From assembly GCF_033406955.1 (NCBI RefSeq), contig NZ_CP137734.1, positions 3,100,001-3,164,000 on the forward strand: DNA of 64,000 nt, written 5' to 3'. The notes under the pieces are model-generated. The model ran no database searches and was not told the origin of the DNA. It worked only from the letters and a program-made list of their open reading frames with translations. Origin of the DNA: Streptomyces violaceoruber. GTDB lineage: Bacteria > Actinomycetota > Actinomycetes > Streptomycetales > Streptomycetaceae. Of the stretch, positions 1-8,084 are shown piece by piece (within the stretch, counting starts at the first letter, position 1; the number at the start of each line of letters is the position of its first letter). A program made the translations under genes and the position numbers.

Positions 1-719
1 TCCTCCAGGGTCTCCGTCAGGTTGCGCAGCGCGCCGACCACCTGGCCGCCGGCGCGGTTGGACAGCACGAGGGTGGTGACCAGGACCACCAGTTCGCGGG
101 AGGGGAGGAGGCCGGCGAGTTCGCCGAGGGCGTCGTCCATGGAGGCGCCGATGGCGAGTTGGTCGGCCACCTTGCCGAGTTCCTCGCCGGCCGGGGCCTC
201 CAGTTCCTCCGCGGCCATGCCGATGGCGGTGCGCAGGGCGAGTCCGGCCTGGGTGGCGTTGGCGAGAATGCGGGCGAGTTCGGGGAGTTGGTTGATGAAC
301 TTCTCGATGCGTTTCTGACGTTGCCAGTTGAGGAACTGGATCGCCACGCCGATGCCGAGGAGGCCCGCCAAGGGGCCGAAGAAGGGGGCCAGGGCCGCCT
401 GGCCGATCAGCCACAGGCCGGCGACCGTCGCCAGCATGTACGCGAAGAACTCGCCGGGGGTCACGTCCAGGCCGGTCGCCGACAGGCGGCGTTCCAGGTT
501 CCGGCCCAGCCCGGTGCGGCGCAGGCGGCGGTCCAGGGTCGGGAAGCGGCGTCGGCGTCCGGCCGACGGTGCCTGGCCGGTCGCGGTGAGGCGGTCGACC
601 AGGGCCGCGCGCTGGGCCTTGCCGGCGGCGTAGGAGTGCAGGCCGACGACCGCCAGGACGCAGGTCAGCAGCGTGACGCCGGTGGTGAGCGTGACGAGCG
701 TGTCGAGTTCCGGTTCCAT
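1..719 (-). CDS. tadB: TadB-like pilus assembly membrane protein (partial, C-terminus outside window)
   Basis: Inner-membrane platform protein of a Tad/Flp pilus or type II-like secretion system, expected to work with the TadA ATPase encoded just upstream. The ATG at 719-717 opens with a hydrophobic helix (MEPELDTLVTLTTGVTLLTC), then a basic cytoplasmic stretch, a second membrane pair near residues 85-125, and the start of a T2SSF domain (around LPELARILANATQAGLALRTA). About 239 residues are visible before the window ends. It begins 9 bp after the TadA stop, so it is in the same operon. TadB versus TadC cannot be settled without the rest of the protein. The T2SSF family assignment is confident. 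Confidence 0.85.
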   Translation of the reverse strand, partial: MEPELDTLVTLTTGVTLLTCVLAVVGLHSYAAGKAQRAALVDRLTATGQAPSAGRRRRFPTLDRRLRRTGLGRNLERRLSATGLDVTPGEFFAYMLATVAGLWLIGQAALAPFFGPLAGLLGIGVAIQFLNWQRQKRIEKFINQLPELARILANATQAGLALRTAIGMAAEELEAPAGEELGKVADQLAIGASMDDALGELAGLLPSRELVVLVTTLVLSNRAGGQVVGALRNLTETLE

Positions 720-728
720 CGGGCGGTC

Positions 729-2066
729 CTACCTGGCTTCTCGGGTGGTGAGCTGGTCCGGTGTGTGGGCCACGCCGAAGGCCTGCGGGATGGGCTGGCC
801 CGCCATGTAGAGGCGTTCGGCGGTGCGGTGCGGGAGCGGGTGGTACTCGTACGCGCCGACGACGCGGCCGTCGGCGGACATCGGGCGGGCGTTGAAGCGG
901 GCGACCGTGGCCAGGCGGTAGGGCTCGCCGCCGTGGCTGGCCAGCAGGGCGATCTCGGTGATGCGGCGGGCGCCGTCGGCGAAGCGGGTGAGCTGGATCA
1001 GGACGTCGACGGAGCTGTTGATCTGGTCGTGCAGGGCGACGAAGGGGATCTCCACGTCGGACATCGAGGCCAGGGTCTGCAGGCGCATCAGGGCGTCCTC
1101 CGCGCTGTTGGCGTGGACGGTGGCCAGCGAACCGTCGTGGCCGGTGGACATGGCCTGGAGCATGTCCAGGGACTCACCGCCGCGCACCTCGCCGACGACG
1201 ATGCGGTCGGGGCGCATGCGCAGCGAGTTGCGGACCAGGTCGCGGATGGTGATGCGGCCCTGGCCCTCGACGTTGGGCGGACGCGACTCCAGGCGGATGA
1301 CGTGCGCCTGCTGGAGCTGGAGTTCGGCCGAGTCCTCGATGGTGATGATGCGGTCGGATTCGGGGATGAGGCCGGAGAGGGCGTTGAGGAGGGTGGTCTT
1401 CCCGGTGCCCGTCGCGCCCGAGACGATGATGTTGAAGCGGGCCTGCACGAGGCCTGCCAGCAGGTAGAGCATGTTCTCGTCGAGCGAGCCCAGGCCGATC
1501 AGCTCCTGGAGGGTGAAGGAGCGGGGGAAGCGGCGGATGGTGAGGGTGGCGCCGGTGAGGGAGAGCGGCGGGATGATGACGTTGACGCGCTCGCCGGAGG
1601 GGAGGCGGGCGTCGACCATCGGGTTCGACTCGTCCACGCGGCGGTTGACCGTCGAGACGATGCGCTCGATGGTCTGCATCAGCTGGTCGTGGGAGGCGAA
1701 GCGGAGGGGGAGCTGTTCGACGCGGCCGGCGCGTTCGACGAAGATCGCGTCCGGGCCGTTGACCATGATCTCCGTGATCGACGCGTCTTCGAGGAGCGGT
1801 TCCAGGATGCCCAGGCCGAGGGCCTCGTCGACGACCCGGCGGATCAGCTGGGAGCGCTCGACCGTCGACAGGACCGGGCCCTCGCGGCTGATGATGTGCC
1901 CGAGGACCCGCTCCAGGCGGGCCCGGCGCTCGGCCGTCGCGAGCGCGCTCATCTCGGCGAGGTCGATCTCCTCCAGGAGTTTGGCCCGGTAGGAGGCGAC
2001 CAGGTGTCCGTCCTCGCCCCGGCTGCCGTGCTCCTCGGGGGAGTGGATGCGTGCGCGCAGGCTCAT
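729..2066 (-). CDS. tadA: TadA/CpaF family secretion ATPase
   Basis: Hexameric cytoplasmic ATPase that powers Tad/Flp pilus assembly. The 445-residue protein has the CpaF N-terminal domain, the signature EIMVNGPDAIFVERAGR near residues 99-113, a Walker A motif GATGTGKTT at 217-225, a Walker B/Asp-box region (ITIEDSAELQL) and a His-box region (VRNSLRMRPDRIVVGEVRGGE). All catalytic elements look intact and the length is normal for the family. It follows the second TadE gene by 18 bp and precedes tadB by 9 bp in one minus-strand operon. Confidence 0.95.
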   Translation of the reverse strand: MSLRARIHSPEEHGSRGEDGHLVASYRAKLLEEIDLAEMSALATAERRARLERVLGHIISREGPVLSTVERSQLIRRVVDEALGLGILEPLLEDASITEIMVNGPDAIFVERAGRVEQLPLRFASHDQLMQTIERIVSTVNRRVDESNPMVDARLPSGERVNVIIPPLSLTGATLTIRRFPRSFTLQELIGLGSLDENMLYLLAGLVQARFNIIVSGATGTGKTTLLNALSGLIPESDRIITIEDSAELQLQQAHVIRLESRPPNVEGQGRITIRDLVRNSLRMRPDRIVVGEVRGGESLDMLQAMSTGHDGSLATVHANSAEDALMRLQTLASMSDVEIPFVALHDQINSSVDVLIQLTRFADGARRITEIALLASHGGEPYRLATVARFNARPMSADGRVVGAYEYHPLPHRTAERLYMAGQPIPQAFGVAHTPDQLTTREAR

Positions 2067-2084
2067 GCGTCCTTCGCTCCTCGG

Positions 2085-2480
2085 TCAGTGGTCCAGCGGC
2101 ATGGTGGCGGTCCGGGTGGCGGGGTCGAACTCCCAGCCGGGGACGATCGAGGGGATCTCGACGGTCGCGGTGACCGTCACCTCGTCGCCGCCGTAGGACG
2201 CGGGGCAGTCGGTGCCGTCCGCCAGCCAGCTGCTGACGGCCGCCGCGCACGCCGTCTCCGCGCTCTCCCGGAGCGAGGCGCTGCGGGCCCCCGCGCGGGC
2301 CGCCGTACCGGCCTGCTGGGCGGTGTACGCGATCAGGCCGAGCTGTACGGCGGCCATGCCGACCAGCACCAGGATCGGGAGGAAGCCGAGGTACTCGATG
2401 GCCACCTGGCCGCGGTCCCCGGCTCGCGCCCCGCGGCGGTACGGCGTCCCGGTCGGCTTCTTCCTTCGGGAGTACGGCAT
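2085..2480 (-). CDS. TadE-like pseudopilin/pilus assembly protein 1
   Basis: Small membrane-anchored protein of the TadE family, thought to be a minor pseudopilin of Tad pili. The 131-residue product has a basic N-terminus, the TadE signature GDRGQVAIEYLGFLPILVLV and one hydrophobic helix at about residues 24-46, followed by a periplasmic-type domain with two or three cysteines. The ATG at 2480 is chosen because it lies 1 bp after the stop of the upstream TadE-like gene. Longer readings of this frame only extend into that gene. It forms a tandem pair with the next entry. Confidence 0.85.
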   Translation of the reverse strand: MPYSRRKKPTGTPYRRGARAGDRGQVAIEYLGFLPILVLVGMAAVQLGLIAYTAQQAGTAARAGARSASLRESAETACAAAVSSWLADGTDCPASYGGDEVTVTATVEIPSIVPGWEFDPATRTATMPLDH

Positions 2481-2481
2481 G

Positions 2482-2877
2482 TCAGTCGTCCTCCTCTTCC
2501 ACGGCCCCCGCGTGGCCGTGCACGGTGAACGGGAGGCTGAGGGTGCCCGGGAAGAGGAGGGGGACCTCGATGCGCACGTCGGCGGTGACGAAACCGCCCG
2601 CGGCGTCGCAGCCGACACTGGCGCCTCCCTCCCACGAGCCTGGCAGCTTGTCCAGGCCCGCCTCCCGGCAGGCCCCCTGCCGCGCCCCTCGCTCGGCCGC
2701 CGTCGCCGCCCGCACCGCCTCGTCCGCAGCATTCCCCGCGAGCGTGTACGTGTATCCCACGAGCACGAGCTGCCACAGCACCACCAGCGTCGCGATGATC
2801 ACCGGCGTCATGCCGAGGAACTCGATGGTGACCTGACCGCCGTCCCGGGCGCGGTCCCGCCCGCGTAACCCGCTCAC
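2482..2877 (-). CDS. TadE-like pseudopilin/pilus assembly protein 2, with TTA codon
   Basis: Second TadE-family protein, 131 residues, with the motif DGGQVTIEFLGMTP, a single transmembrane helix at about residues 20-42, two cysteines in the C-terminal domain and an acidic end (AVEEEDD). The GTG start at 2877-2875 overlaps the CpaE stop codon by 4 bp (GTGA), which suggests translational coupling. No other start codon is available downstream before the conserved motif. Codon 4 is TTA (2868-2866), the codon read by the bldA tRNA in Streptomyces, so this subunit may be made only in differentiating cells. Confidence 0.85.
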   Translation of the reverse strand: MSGLRGRDRARDGGQVTIEFLGMTPVIIATLVVLWQLVLVGYTYTLAGNAADEAVRAATAAERGARQGACREAGLDKLPGSWEGGASVGCDAAGGFVTADVRIEVPLLFPGTLSLPFTVHGHAGAVEEEDD

Positions 2878-4130
2878 CCGGCACCGTCCTTCCGGCGCCG
2901 GAAGCCGGACGCGCCCCGGTCCCCCTTGAGCCGGCCGTGTCCCTTCCGGCCCGCGTCGGGCACGCCGGCCAGGCCCAGTTCGCCGGCGAGGGCCCACAGG
3001 GCCTGTTTCACGGTGCTCCTGCCGTCCAGTTCGTGGACCCGGCCCGCGTCCACGGCGCCCTGGAGTTCCTTGAAGTTGGCGGGGACCGTGGTGGCGGCGA
3101 TCGCGGTGCCGGTGATCTTCTGGATCAGCGGGGGCTGGATCTCCGTACCCCGGGTGTGCCGGTTGACGACCACGGTGGTCTCCGCCGCCTTGCGGATCTG
3201 CAGCCGTTCCCACATCCGCACCGCCCGCTTGGCGCCCCGTACGGCGACCACGTCCGGGGTGGTGACCAGCAGCGCCGTGTCCGCGCTCTCCACGGCGGCC
3301 GCGCCGGCCCCGCCGAGCTGGGCGCCGCAGTCGACGACGACGACCTCGTACCGCGAGCGCAGGGCGCCCACGATCTGGCGGGCGGCGCGGTCGGTGATCT
3401 CCTCGCCGCGTTCGCCCTCGCCGGGGGCGAGCAGCAGGGCCAGGCCGCTGTCGTGGCGGAAGACGGCGTCGGCCAGGACGCGCGGGGAGAGGTCGGTGAT
3501 GGCGGCCAGGTCGGCCACGGAGCGGCGGAACTGGACGTCCAGGTAGGAGGCGACGTCGCCGGTCTGGAGGTCCATGTCGAGCAGGGCCGTGGACCGGCCG
3601 GAGGCCTGTGCGGCCAGGGCGAGTTGGACGGCGGTCAGGGTGGCGCCCACGCCGCCCTTCGCGCCGCTGACGGTGACGACGGTGCCGCCGGTTCCGGTGA
3701 ACACGTCGACGGCGCCGCCGAGGTGCCGGCGTACGCCCGCCGACCACTGGGCCACCGCCTGGACGCGGCTGGCCAGTTCCTCGTAGCCGAGCGGGAGGGC
3801 GACCAGGCCGCGGGCGCCGTGGTCCATGGCGGCCTGGAAGAGGCCGGGGCCGGGGTCGGAGGTGACGAGGATGACGCCGACGGCCGGGAAGCGGAGGGCG
3901 ACCTCGCGGATCAGCTCGAGGGCCGGGACCGGTCCGATGCGCTCGTGGACGATCACGACCTCGGGCAGTTCGTCGACCGATTCGGCGGCCAGGCGGGCGA
4001 GGGTGTCGACGAGCTGCGTGGAGTCGGTGACCGGGGCGACCGGTTCGGCCTCCGGCAGCTGGCTGAGCAGGGTCGTGAGGGACCGTACGGCGTCCGGGTC
4101 GCCGACTGCCGGGAGGATCCTCGTGGCCAT
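2874..4130 (-). CDS. cpaE: CpaE/TadZ-like ATPase of the Tad locus
   Basis: ParA/MinD-like localisation ATPase of Tad pilus systems, 418 residues. An N-terminal receiver-like domain (residues about 1-135, VVIVHERIGPVPALELIRE) is followed by an ATPase domain with the deviant Walker A motif KGGVGAT at 158-164, a DMDLQTGD switch region and VVVDCGAQ. The receiver domain shows no clear phospho-acceptor aspartate cluster, so it is probably a pseudo-receiver, as in CpaE of Caulobacter. The start at ATG 4130 lies 7 bp after the CpaB stop. The stop overlaps the downstream GTG. Confidence 0.88.
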   Translation of the reverse strand: MATRILPAVGDPDAVRSLTTLLSQLPEAEPVAPVTDSTQLVDTLARLAAESVDELPEVVIVHERIGPVPALELIREVALRFPAVGVILVTSDPGPGLFQAAMDHGARGLVALPLGYEELASRVQAVAQWSAGVRRHLGGAVDVFTGTGGTVVTVSGAKGGVGATLTAVQLALAAQASGRSTALLDMDLQTGDVASYLDVQFRRSVADLAAITDLSPRVLADAVFRHDSGLALLLAPGEGERGEEITDRAARQIVGALRSRYEVVVVDCGAQLGGAGAAAVESADTALLVTTPDVVAVRGAKRAVRMWERLQIRKAAETTVVVNRHTRGTEIQPPLIQKITGTAIAATTVPANFKELQGAVDAGRVHELDGRSTVKQALWALAGELGLAGVPDAGRKGHGRLKGDRGASGFRRRKDGAG

Positions 4131-4137
4131 ACGGCTC

Positions 4138-4845
4138 TCACTTGTCCTTCGCGAGTTCGTACGTCCGGTCCTTGTCGGGGACCGTGGTGTCGCCGCCGGG
4201 GGCCACCAGCGCGAGCCGGACGCGCCGGGCGAACGACTCGGCGTAGGTGATGCGCTGCGCGTCGATGGTGGACAGGGCGAAGGTGATGGGGACGGCGTCG
4301 GTGGGTTCGCGGTCGCGGCTGTCCTCGTCGGGTTCGAGCGAGGTGAGTTCGCCGACGTCGATGACCTTGGCACCGGTCACGATGATCTTCGACTGGTCGG
4401 GGTCGCCCTCGCGCGGGCCCTCGAAGGTGGCGTACACGTTGACGGTGGAACCCGGGGTGATCTTCCCGGCGACGCCGGTCGCCGCGTCGATCATGATGGC
4501 GACCTCCTGCTGCCCGGGCCGCAGGGCGGGCGTGTCGACGATCATGTCGGTCTGGAGCAGCGAGCCCGCCTTCAGCGTGGTCACGGCTATCTTTCCGCGG
4601 ACCCGGGACAGGTCGGTGACGGCGTTCTCGGACAGCCAGCGCTCGGGCATCTCGACCTTCTCGAACTGAGTCGCGCCGAGCTCCGTGTAGGGCTCGATGT
4701 CGGACTTCACCCGGTACGCGGTCACCTCGGGGCCGACCTTGGACTTCACGTCGTTGATGACGGACAGCACGCCGGCGAAGGCGCCCAGGGCGCAGAGGAC
4801 CGACAGGATCAGCAGGATGATGCCGCGGCGCTGACGGGAGTTCAT
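4138..4845 (-). CDS. cpaB: CpaB/RcpC-like SAF-domain pilus protein
   Basis: Periplasm-facing component of Flp pilus assembly, 235 residues. It has a short basic N-terminus (MNSRQRR), one membrane helix at about residues 8-30 (IILLILSVLCALGAFAGVLSVI), a SAF domain (RVKSDIEPYTELGATQFEKVEMP and onward) and an RcpC/CpaB C-terminal domain (VAIMIDAATGVAGKITPGS). It is the first unambiguous Tad gene of the minus-strand operon. A G-rich 180-bp leader separates it from the gene upstream. Confidence 0.88.
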   Translation of the reverse strand: MNSRQRRGIILLILSVLCALGAFAGVLSVINDVKSKVGPEVTAYRVKSDIEPYTELGATQFEKVEMPERWLSENAVTDLSRVRGKIAVTTLKAGSLLQTDMIVDTPALRPGQQEVAIMIDAATGVAGKITPGSTVNVYATFEGPREGDPDQSKIIVTGAKVIDVGELTSLEPDEDSRDREPTDAVPITFALSTIDAQRITYAESFARRVRLALVAPGGDTTVPDKDRTYELAKDK

Positions 4846-4865
4846 GGGCCGTGCAACCTCATTGG

Positions 4866-4990
4866 GGGGTCGGACGTCCGGACGGACGGGGGTGGGCGGA
4901 CAGGTGGCGGACGAACGGGGAGCGGACGGGGGGCGGGCGGGGAGCGGACTGGTGGCGGGCGGACGGGGGCGAGGGGCCGGGCGGGCGAGG
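4866..4990. repeat. degenerate G-rich repeat tract in the leader of the Tad operon
   Basis: The plus strand carries many runs of three to six G arranged as imperfect copies of a unit such as GGCGGACGGGG. It occupies most of the 179-bp gap between the gene ending at 5025 and the CpaB start at 4845, so it would be C-rich in the Tad operon transcript. Several G runs with short loops could form G-quadruplexes on the non-transcribed strand. No open frame with a plausible start was accepted here. Confidence 0.6.
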
Positions 4991-5024
4991 TCTGGCTCGC
5001 GGAAGCGGACGGGGCGCTACGGAC

Positions 5025-5945
5025 CTACCCAGTCAGGGCTCGTCTCTCACGACGGCGGCCGAGGGCGGGATCGCGGCGGGGGGCGAGCGCGCGGTCCCGG
5101 CCGCCGCCCCCGGCACCGCCGTCGTCGTAGACGGGTGGTGTCGCGGAGCAGAACACGCAGCGGTCGCCGATGACGTCGATGCCGCACCAGTGGCAGGTGC
5201 CCCGCCGTACGGACGTGACGAGTTGGTAGAGGACCGAGAGGTCGGGGAGGTACGCGCAGAACTCGGTCAGCCGCCCGGTCCCCCACCAGGTGGCGGACTC
5301 GGCGGGCAGGGCCGTCTCACGCAGCCCCTGGACGTGCCAGGACGGGGCGAGCGAGCCGGTGACCCAGTCGGTCGGGTGCTGTCCCTTGGCGACCAGCAGC
5401 CAGGTGCCGAACTCGGGCCCGGCCAGGGCGGCTTCGGGGCCGATCCGCACCAGTTGCGGCACGGGGTGGGCGACGACGCCGAACTGGCTGCCGGGCACCC
5501 AGGACCTGGCGTGCGCCTTCAGGCCGACGGGGACGTGGTCGAGCCGGGCGACGGAGCCGAGCAGCGCACCGGCGTGGATGTAGTGGGTGAGCAGCCGGCC
5601 GGCGGAGGCGAGGACACCCGGGCTGAGGTCGCAGGAGGCCAGCTGGCGCAACTGACGGGCCAGCACCGCGATGCCGAGCGGCGGCAGCGGCGGCCGGAAC
5701 AGGGCGATGCGGTCGGTCTCCAGGAGGGCGCGGACGGTGTGCAGGCGGCGTTCCACGCTCGCGGGGACGGCCTGGGAGCACACGACGATCACGTGCCCGC
5801 ACTGATCGACCAGCGTCTGCAACTCGGCCAGGACGCTCTCCAGGGGGCGCCGGTCGACGTCCTGGAGCACGGCCGCGGGCAGGGTGCGTTCGTCCTGTGG
5901 CGGCAGTGCCAGGTCGGCACTGGTCACGGCAATGGCAGTTGGCAC
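5025..5945 (-). CDS. conserved hypothetical protein with C-terminal zinc-ribbon
   Basis: Function not recognised. The 306-residue protein lacks a signal peptide or clear membrane helix. It has an alpha/beta-looking N-terminal part (HVIVVCSQAVPASVERRLHTV) and, near residues 270-286, a four-cysteine CxxC-x9-CxxC knuckle (CHWCGIDVIGDRCVFC) that should bind zinc. The C-terminus is Gly/Arg-rich. The GTG at 5945 is chosen because GGGGAG lies 6 bp upstream. An ATG at 5966 has only a weak ribosome site. It lies upstream of the Tad genes on the same strand, so it could be co-transcribed or regulatory for them, but this is only positional inference. Confidence 0.65.
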   Translation of the reverse strand: MPTAIAVTSADLALPPQDERTLPAAVLQDVDRRPLESVLAELQTLVDQCGHVIVVCSQAVPASVERRLHTVRALLETDRIALFRPPLPPLGIAVLARQLRQLASCDLSPGVLASAGRLLTHYIHAGALLGSVARLDHVPVGLKAHARSWVPGSQFGVVAHPVPQLVRIGPEAALAGPEFGTWLLVAKGQHPTDWVTGSLAPSWHVQGLRETALPAESATWWGTGRLTEFCAYLPDLSVLYQLVTSVRRGTCHWCGIDVIGDRCVFCSATPPVYDDGGAGGGGRDRALAPRRDPALGRRRERRALTG

Positions 5946-6284
5946 GCGCGGCTCCCCGTCTCCCATGCCCGTCGGCCCGCCGGTGTTACTCCGGCACACC
6001 CGGATGACTTCACTGCGTGACTACCTGAGCACTGTATCCACGCCTCTGTGACCGGAGAACAGCGTTTCTCCAGCCTGTGGAACAACTTGTGTTGCACAAG
6101 ACGCGCCAAATCAGGGCAGGTTGAGCATTTTCGATGGCGAGCCGCCCCTTTCCGGACGGCAGCGACCCGGCCGCCAACTTGGTCCGTACCTACCTCTTGA
6201 CACCTTCAATTGGTCTGGACCACCTTGTACGTCAGCGGTGGCCGCCGTCCCCCATTCCGCCCCACCCCACCCCCGGAGGCAGCA
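5946..6284. other. divergent intergenic region between the zinc-ribbon gene and chitinase
   Basis: 339 bp without a gene. It should hold the promoters of both flanking genes. TTGACA at 6197-6202 is a perfect -35 hexamer in the chitinase direction, and the DasR-like site described separately follows it at once. No good -10 was found at standard spacing, as is common in Streptomyces. The chitinase ribosome site GGAGG is at 6275-6279. Nothing else was recognised. Confidence 0.6.
6209..6224. promoter_or_regulatory. DasR-responsive element (dre)-like operator of the chitinase gene
   Basis: ATTGGTCTGGACCACC matches the established DasR consensus ACTGGTCTAGACCACT at 13 of 16 positions and keeps the GGTC/GACC dyad. 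DasR is the GntR-family repressor of chitin and N-acetylglucosamine genes in Streptomyces. The site lies directly downstream of a TTGACA box and 61 bp before the chitinase start, where binding would block transcription. It therefore suggests induction by chitin degradation products. Confidence 0.8.
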
Positions 6285-8000
6285 GTGGACCCCGTACGCA
6301 GACGCAGCCGCGGAAGACGTCTCGGCTCCTTGACGGGCGCCGTCACCGCCGCCCTGGCACTCGCCTTCACCGCCGTCGGCCCGGCCTCGGCCGCCGACGT
6401 CAACAACGCCAAGAACGCCGGTTTCGAGTCGGGGCTGAGCAACTGGACCTGCTCGGCGAACAGCGGTACGACGGTCGCCTCTCCGGCGCACGCGGGCTCC
6501 GCCGCGCTGAAGGCCACCCCGGCGGGGCAGGACAACGCCCGCTGTTCGCAGAGCGTCGCGGTGAAGCCCAACTCGACGTACACGCTGAGCGCCTGGGTGC
6601 AGGGCGGGTACTCCTACCTGGGCGTGACGGGCACGGGGACGACGGACGTGTCGACCTGGACCCCGGACTCGACGGCGTGGAAGCAGCTGAAGACCACCTT
6701 CAGCACCGGCTCCTCGACGACCTCCGTGTCCGTGTACACGCACGGCTGGTACGGGCAGGCGGCGTACTACGTCGACGACCTGTCCGTCTTCGGCCCCGAC
6801 GGCGGTGGCGGCGACGGCGGGAACCCCGACCCCACGGTGCCGTCGGCCCCGGCCGGCCTGAGCGTCTCCGGCACGACCCCGAACTCGGCCTCCCTCAGCT
6901 GGAACACGGTGTCCGGCGCCACCGGCTACAACGTCTACCGCGACGGCACGAAGGTGACCGCGGTGACCGGCACGTCGGCGACGGTGACCGGCCTCGCGGC
7001 CTCGACGTCGTACTCCTTCCAGGTCACGGCGACGAACGCGGCCGGTGAGTCGGTGAAGTCGGCGGCGGTCACGGCCCGCACCACGGCTCCGGACGACGGC
7101 GGCAACGGCGGTGACCTGCCCAAGCACGCGGTGACCGGCTACTGGCAGAACTTCAACAACGGGGCGACGGTCCAGAAGATCTCCGACGTGCCGTCCGCGT
7201 ACGACATCATCGCGGTGGCCTTCGCCGACGCGACCACGACGCCGGGCGCCGTGACCTTCAACCTCGACTCGGCCGGCCTCGGCGGCTACACCGTCGACCA
7301 GTTCAAGGCGGACGTACGGGCCAAGCAGGCCGCGGGCAAGAAGGTCATCATCTCGGTGGGCGGCGAGAAGGGCACGGTCTCGGTGAACAGCTCCGCCTCC
7401 GCGACGAACTTCGCGAACTCCGTGTACTCGGTGATGCGGGAGTACGGCTTCGACGGCGTCGACATCGACCTGGAGAACGGTCTCAACCCGACGTACATGA
7501 CCCAGGCCCTGCGCGCCCTGTCGGCGAAGGCGGGCCCGGACATGATCCTCACGATGGCCCCGCAGACGATCGACATGCAGTCGACGCAGGGCGGCTACTT
7601 CCAGACCGCGCTGAACGTGAAGGACATCCTCACGGTCGTCAACATGCAGTACTACAACAGCGGCACGATGCTGGGCTGCGACGGCAAGGTGTACGCCCAG
7701 GGCACCGTCGACTTCCTCACCGCCCTGGCCTGCATCCAGCTGGAGGGCGGCCTGGCCCCGTCCCAGGTGGGCCTCGGCCTGCCGGCCTCGACCCGAGCGG
7801 CGGGCGGCGGCTACGTCTCCCCGTCGGTGGTCAACGCCGCCCTGGACTGCCTCACCAAGGCGACCAACTGCGGCTCCTTCAAGCCCTCCCGGACGTACCC
7901 CGACCTCCGGGGCGCGATGACCTGGTCCACCAACTGGGACGCGACGGCGGGCAACGCCTGGTCGAACTCGGTGGGCGCGCACGTGGACGCCCTTCCGTAA
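6285..8000 (+). CDS. secreted GH18 chitinase with CBM and FnIII domains
   Basis: Extracellular endo-chitinase of 571 residues. A Sec-type signal peptide (basic MDPVRRRSRGRR, hydrophobic core, cleavage likely after ASA at residue 36) is followed by a carbohydrate-binding module (about 37-175), a Gly/Asp linker, a fibronectin type III domain (about 190-275) and a GH18 barrel (about 290-571). The GH18 motif DGVDIDLE is intact, with catalytic Glu397. The GTG start at 6285 has GGAGG 5 bp upstream. The frame extends further 5' only through promoter sequence. The upstream DasR-like site and a strong terminator after the stop make it a single-gene, chitin-responsive unit. From memory it corresponds to one of the multiple GH18 enzymes of S. 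coelicolor. Confidence 0.95.
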   Translation: MDPVRRRSRGRRLGSLTGAVTAALALAFTAVGPASAADVNNAKNAGFESGLSNWTCSANSGTTVASPAHAGSAALKATPAGQDNARCSQSVAVKPNSTYTLSAWVQGGYSYLGVTGTGTTDVSTWTPDSTAWKQLKTTFSTGSSTTSVSVYTHGWYGQAAYYVDDLSVFGPDGGGGDGGNPDPTVPSAPAGLSVSGTTPNSASLSWNTVSGATGYNVYRDGTKVTAVTGTSATVTGLAASTSYSFQVTATNAAGESVKSAAVTARTTAPDDGGNGGDLPKHAVTGYWQNFNNGATVQKISDVPSAYDIIAVAFADATTTPGAVTFNLDSAGLGGYTVDQFKADVRAKQAAGKKVIISVGGEKGTVSVNSSASATNFANSVYSVMREYGFDGVDIDLENGLNPTYMTQALRALSAKAGPDMILTMAPQTIDMQSTQGGYFQTALNVKDILTVVNMQYYNSGTMLGCDGKVYAQGTVDFLTALACIQLEGGLAPSQVGLGLPASTRAAGGGYVSPSVVNAALDCLTKATNCGSFKPSRTYPDLRGAMTWSTNWDATAGNAWSNSVGAHVDALP

Positions 8001-8039
8001 CTCCGGCCACCCCTACCCATACGGCCGCCCCTGCCGACC

Positions 8040-8073
8040 AGGCCCCCGCCCGCCTAAACGCGGGCGGGGGCCT
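8040..8073. terminator. strong hairpin terminator after chitinase
   Basis: A perfect 14-bp stem (8040-8053 with 8060-8073; left arm AGGCCCCCGCCCGC) with a 6-nt loop lies between the chitinase stop at 8000 and the convergent gene ending at 8085. There is no T-tract, as is usual for Streptomyces, and it can serve both directions. Confidence 0.85.
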
Positions 8074-8084
8074 GTCGCTGCACG

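Noticed and set aside
159..2528. Long plus-strand open frame opposite the Tad genes
   Set aside because: It is antisense to tadA and the TadE genes. Its composition (Gly, Ala, Arg, Asp, Val-rich with no motif) is the usual artefact of high-GC third positions.
6111..7982. Long minus-strand frame opposite the chitinase
   Set aside because: Chitinase domains, signal peptide and ribosome site lie on the plus strand. The reverse reading is Arg/Gly/Val-rich noise.
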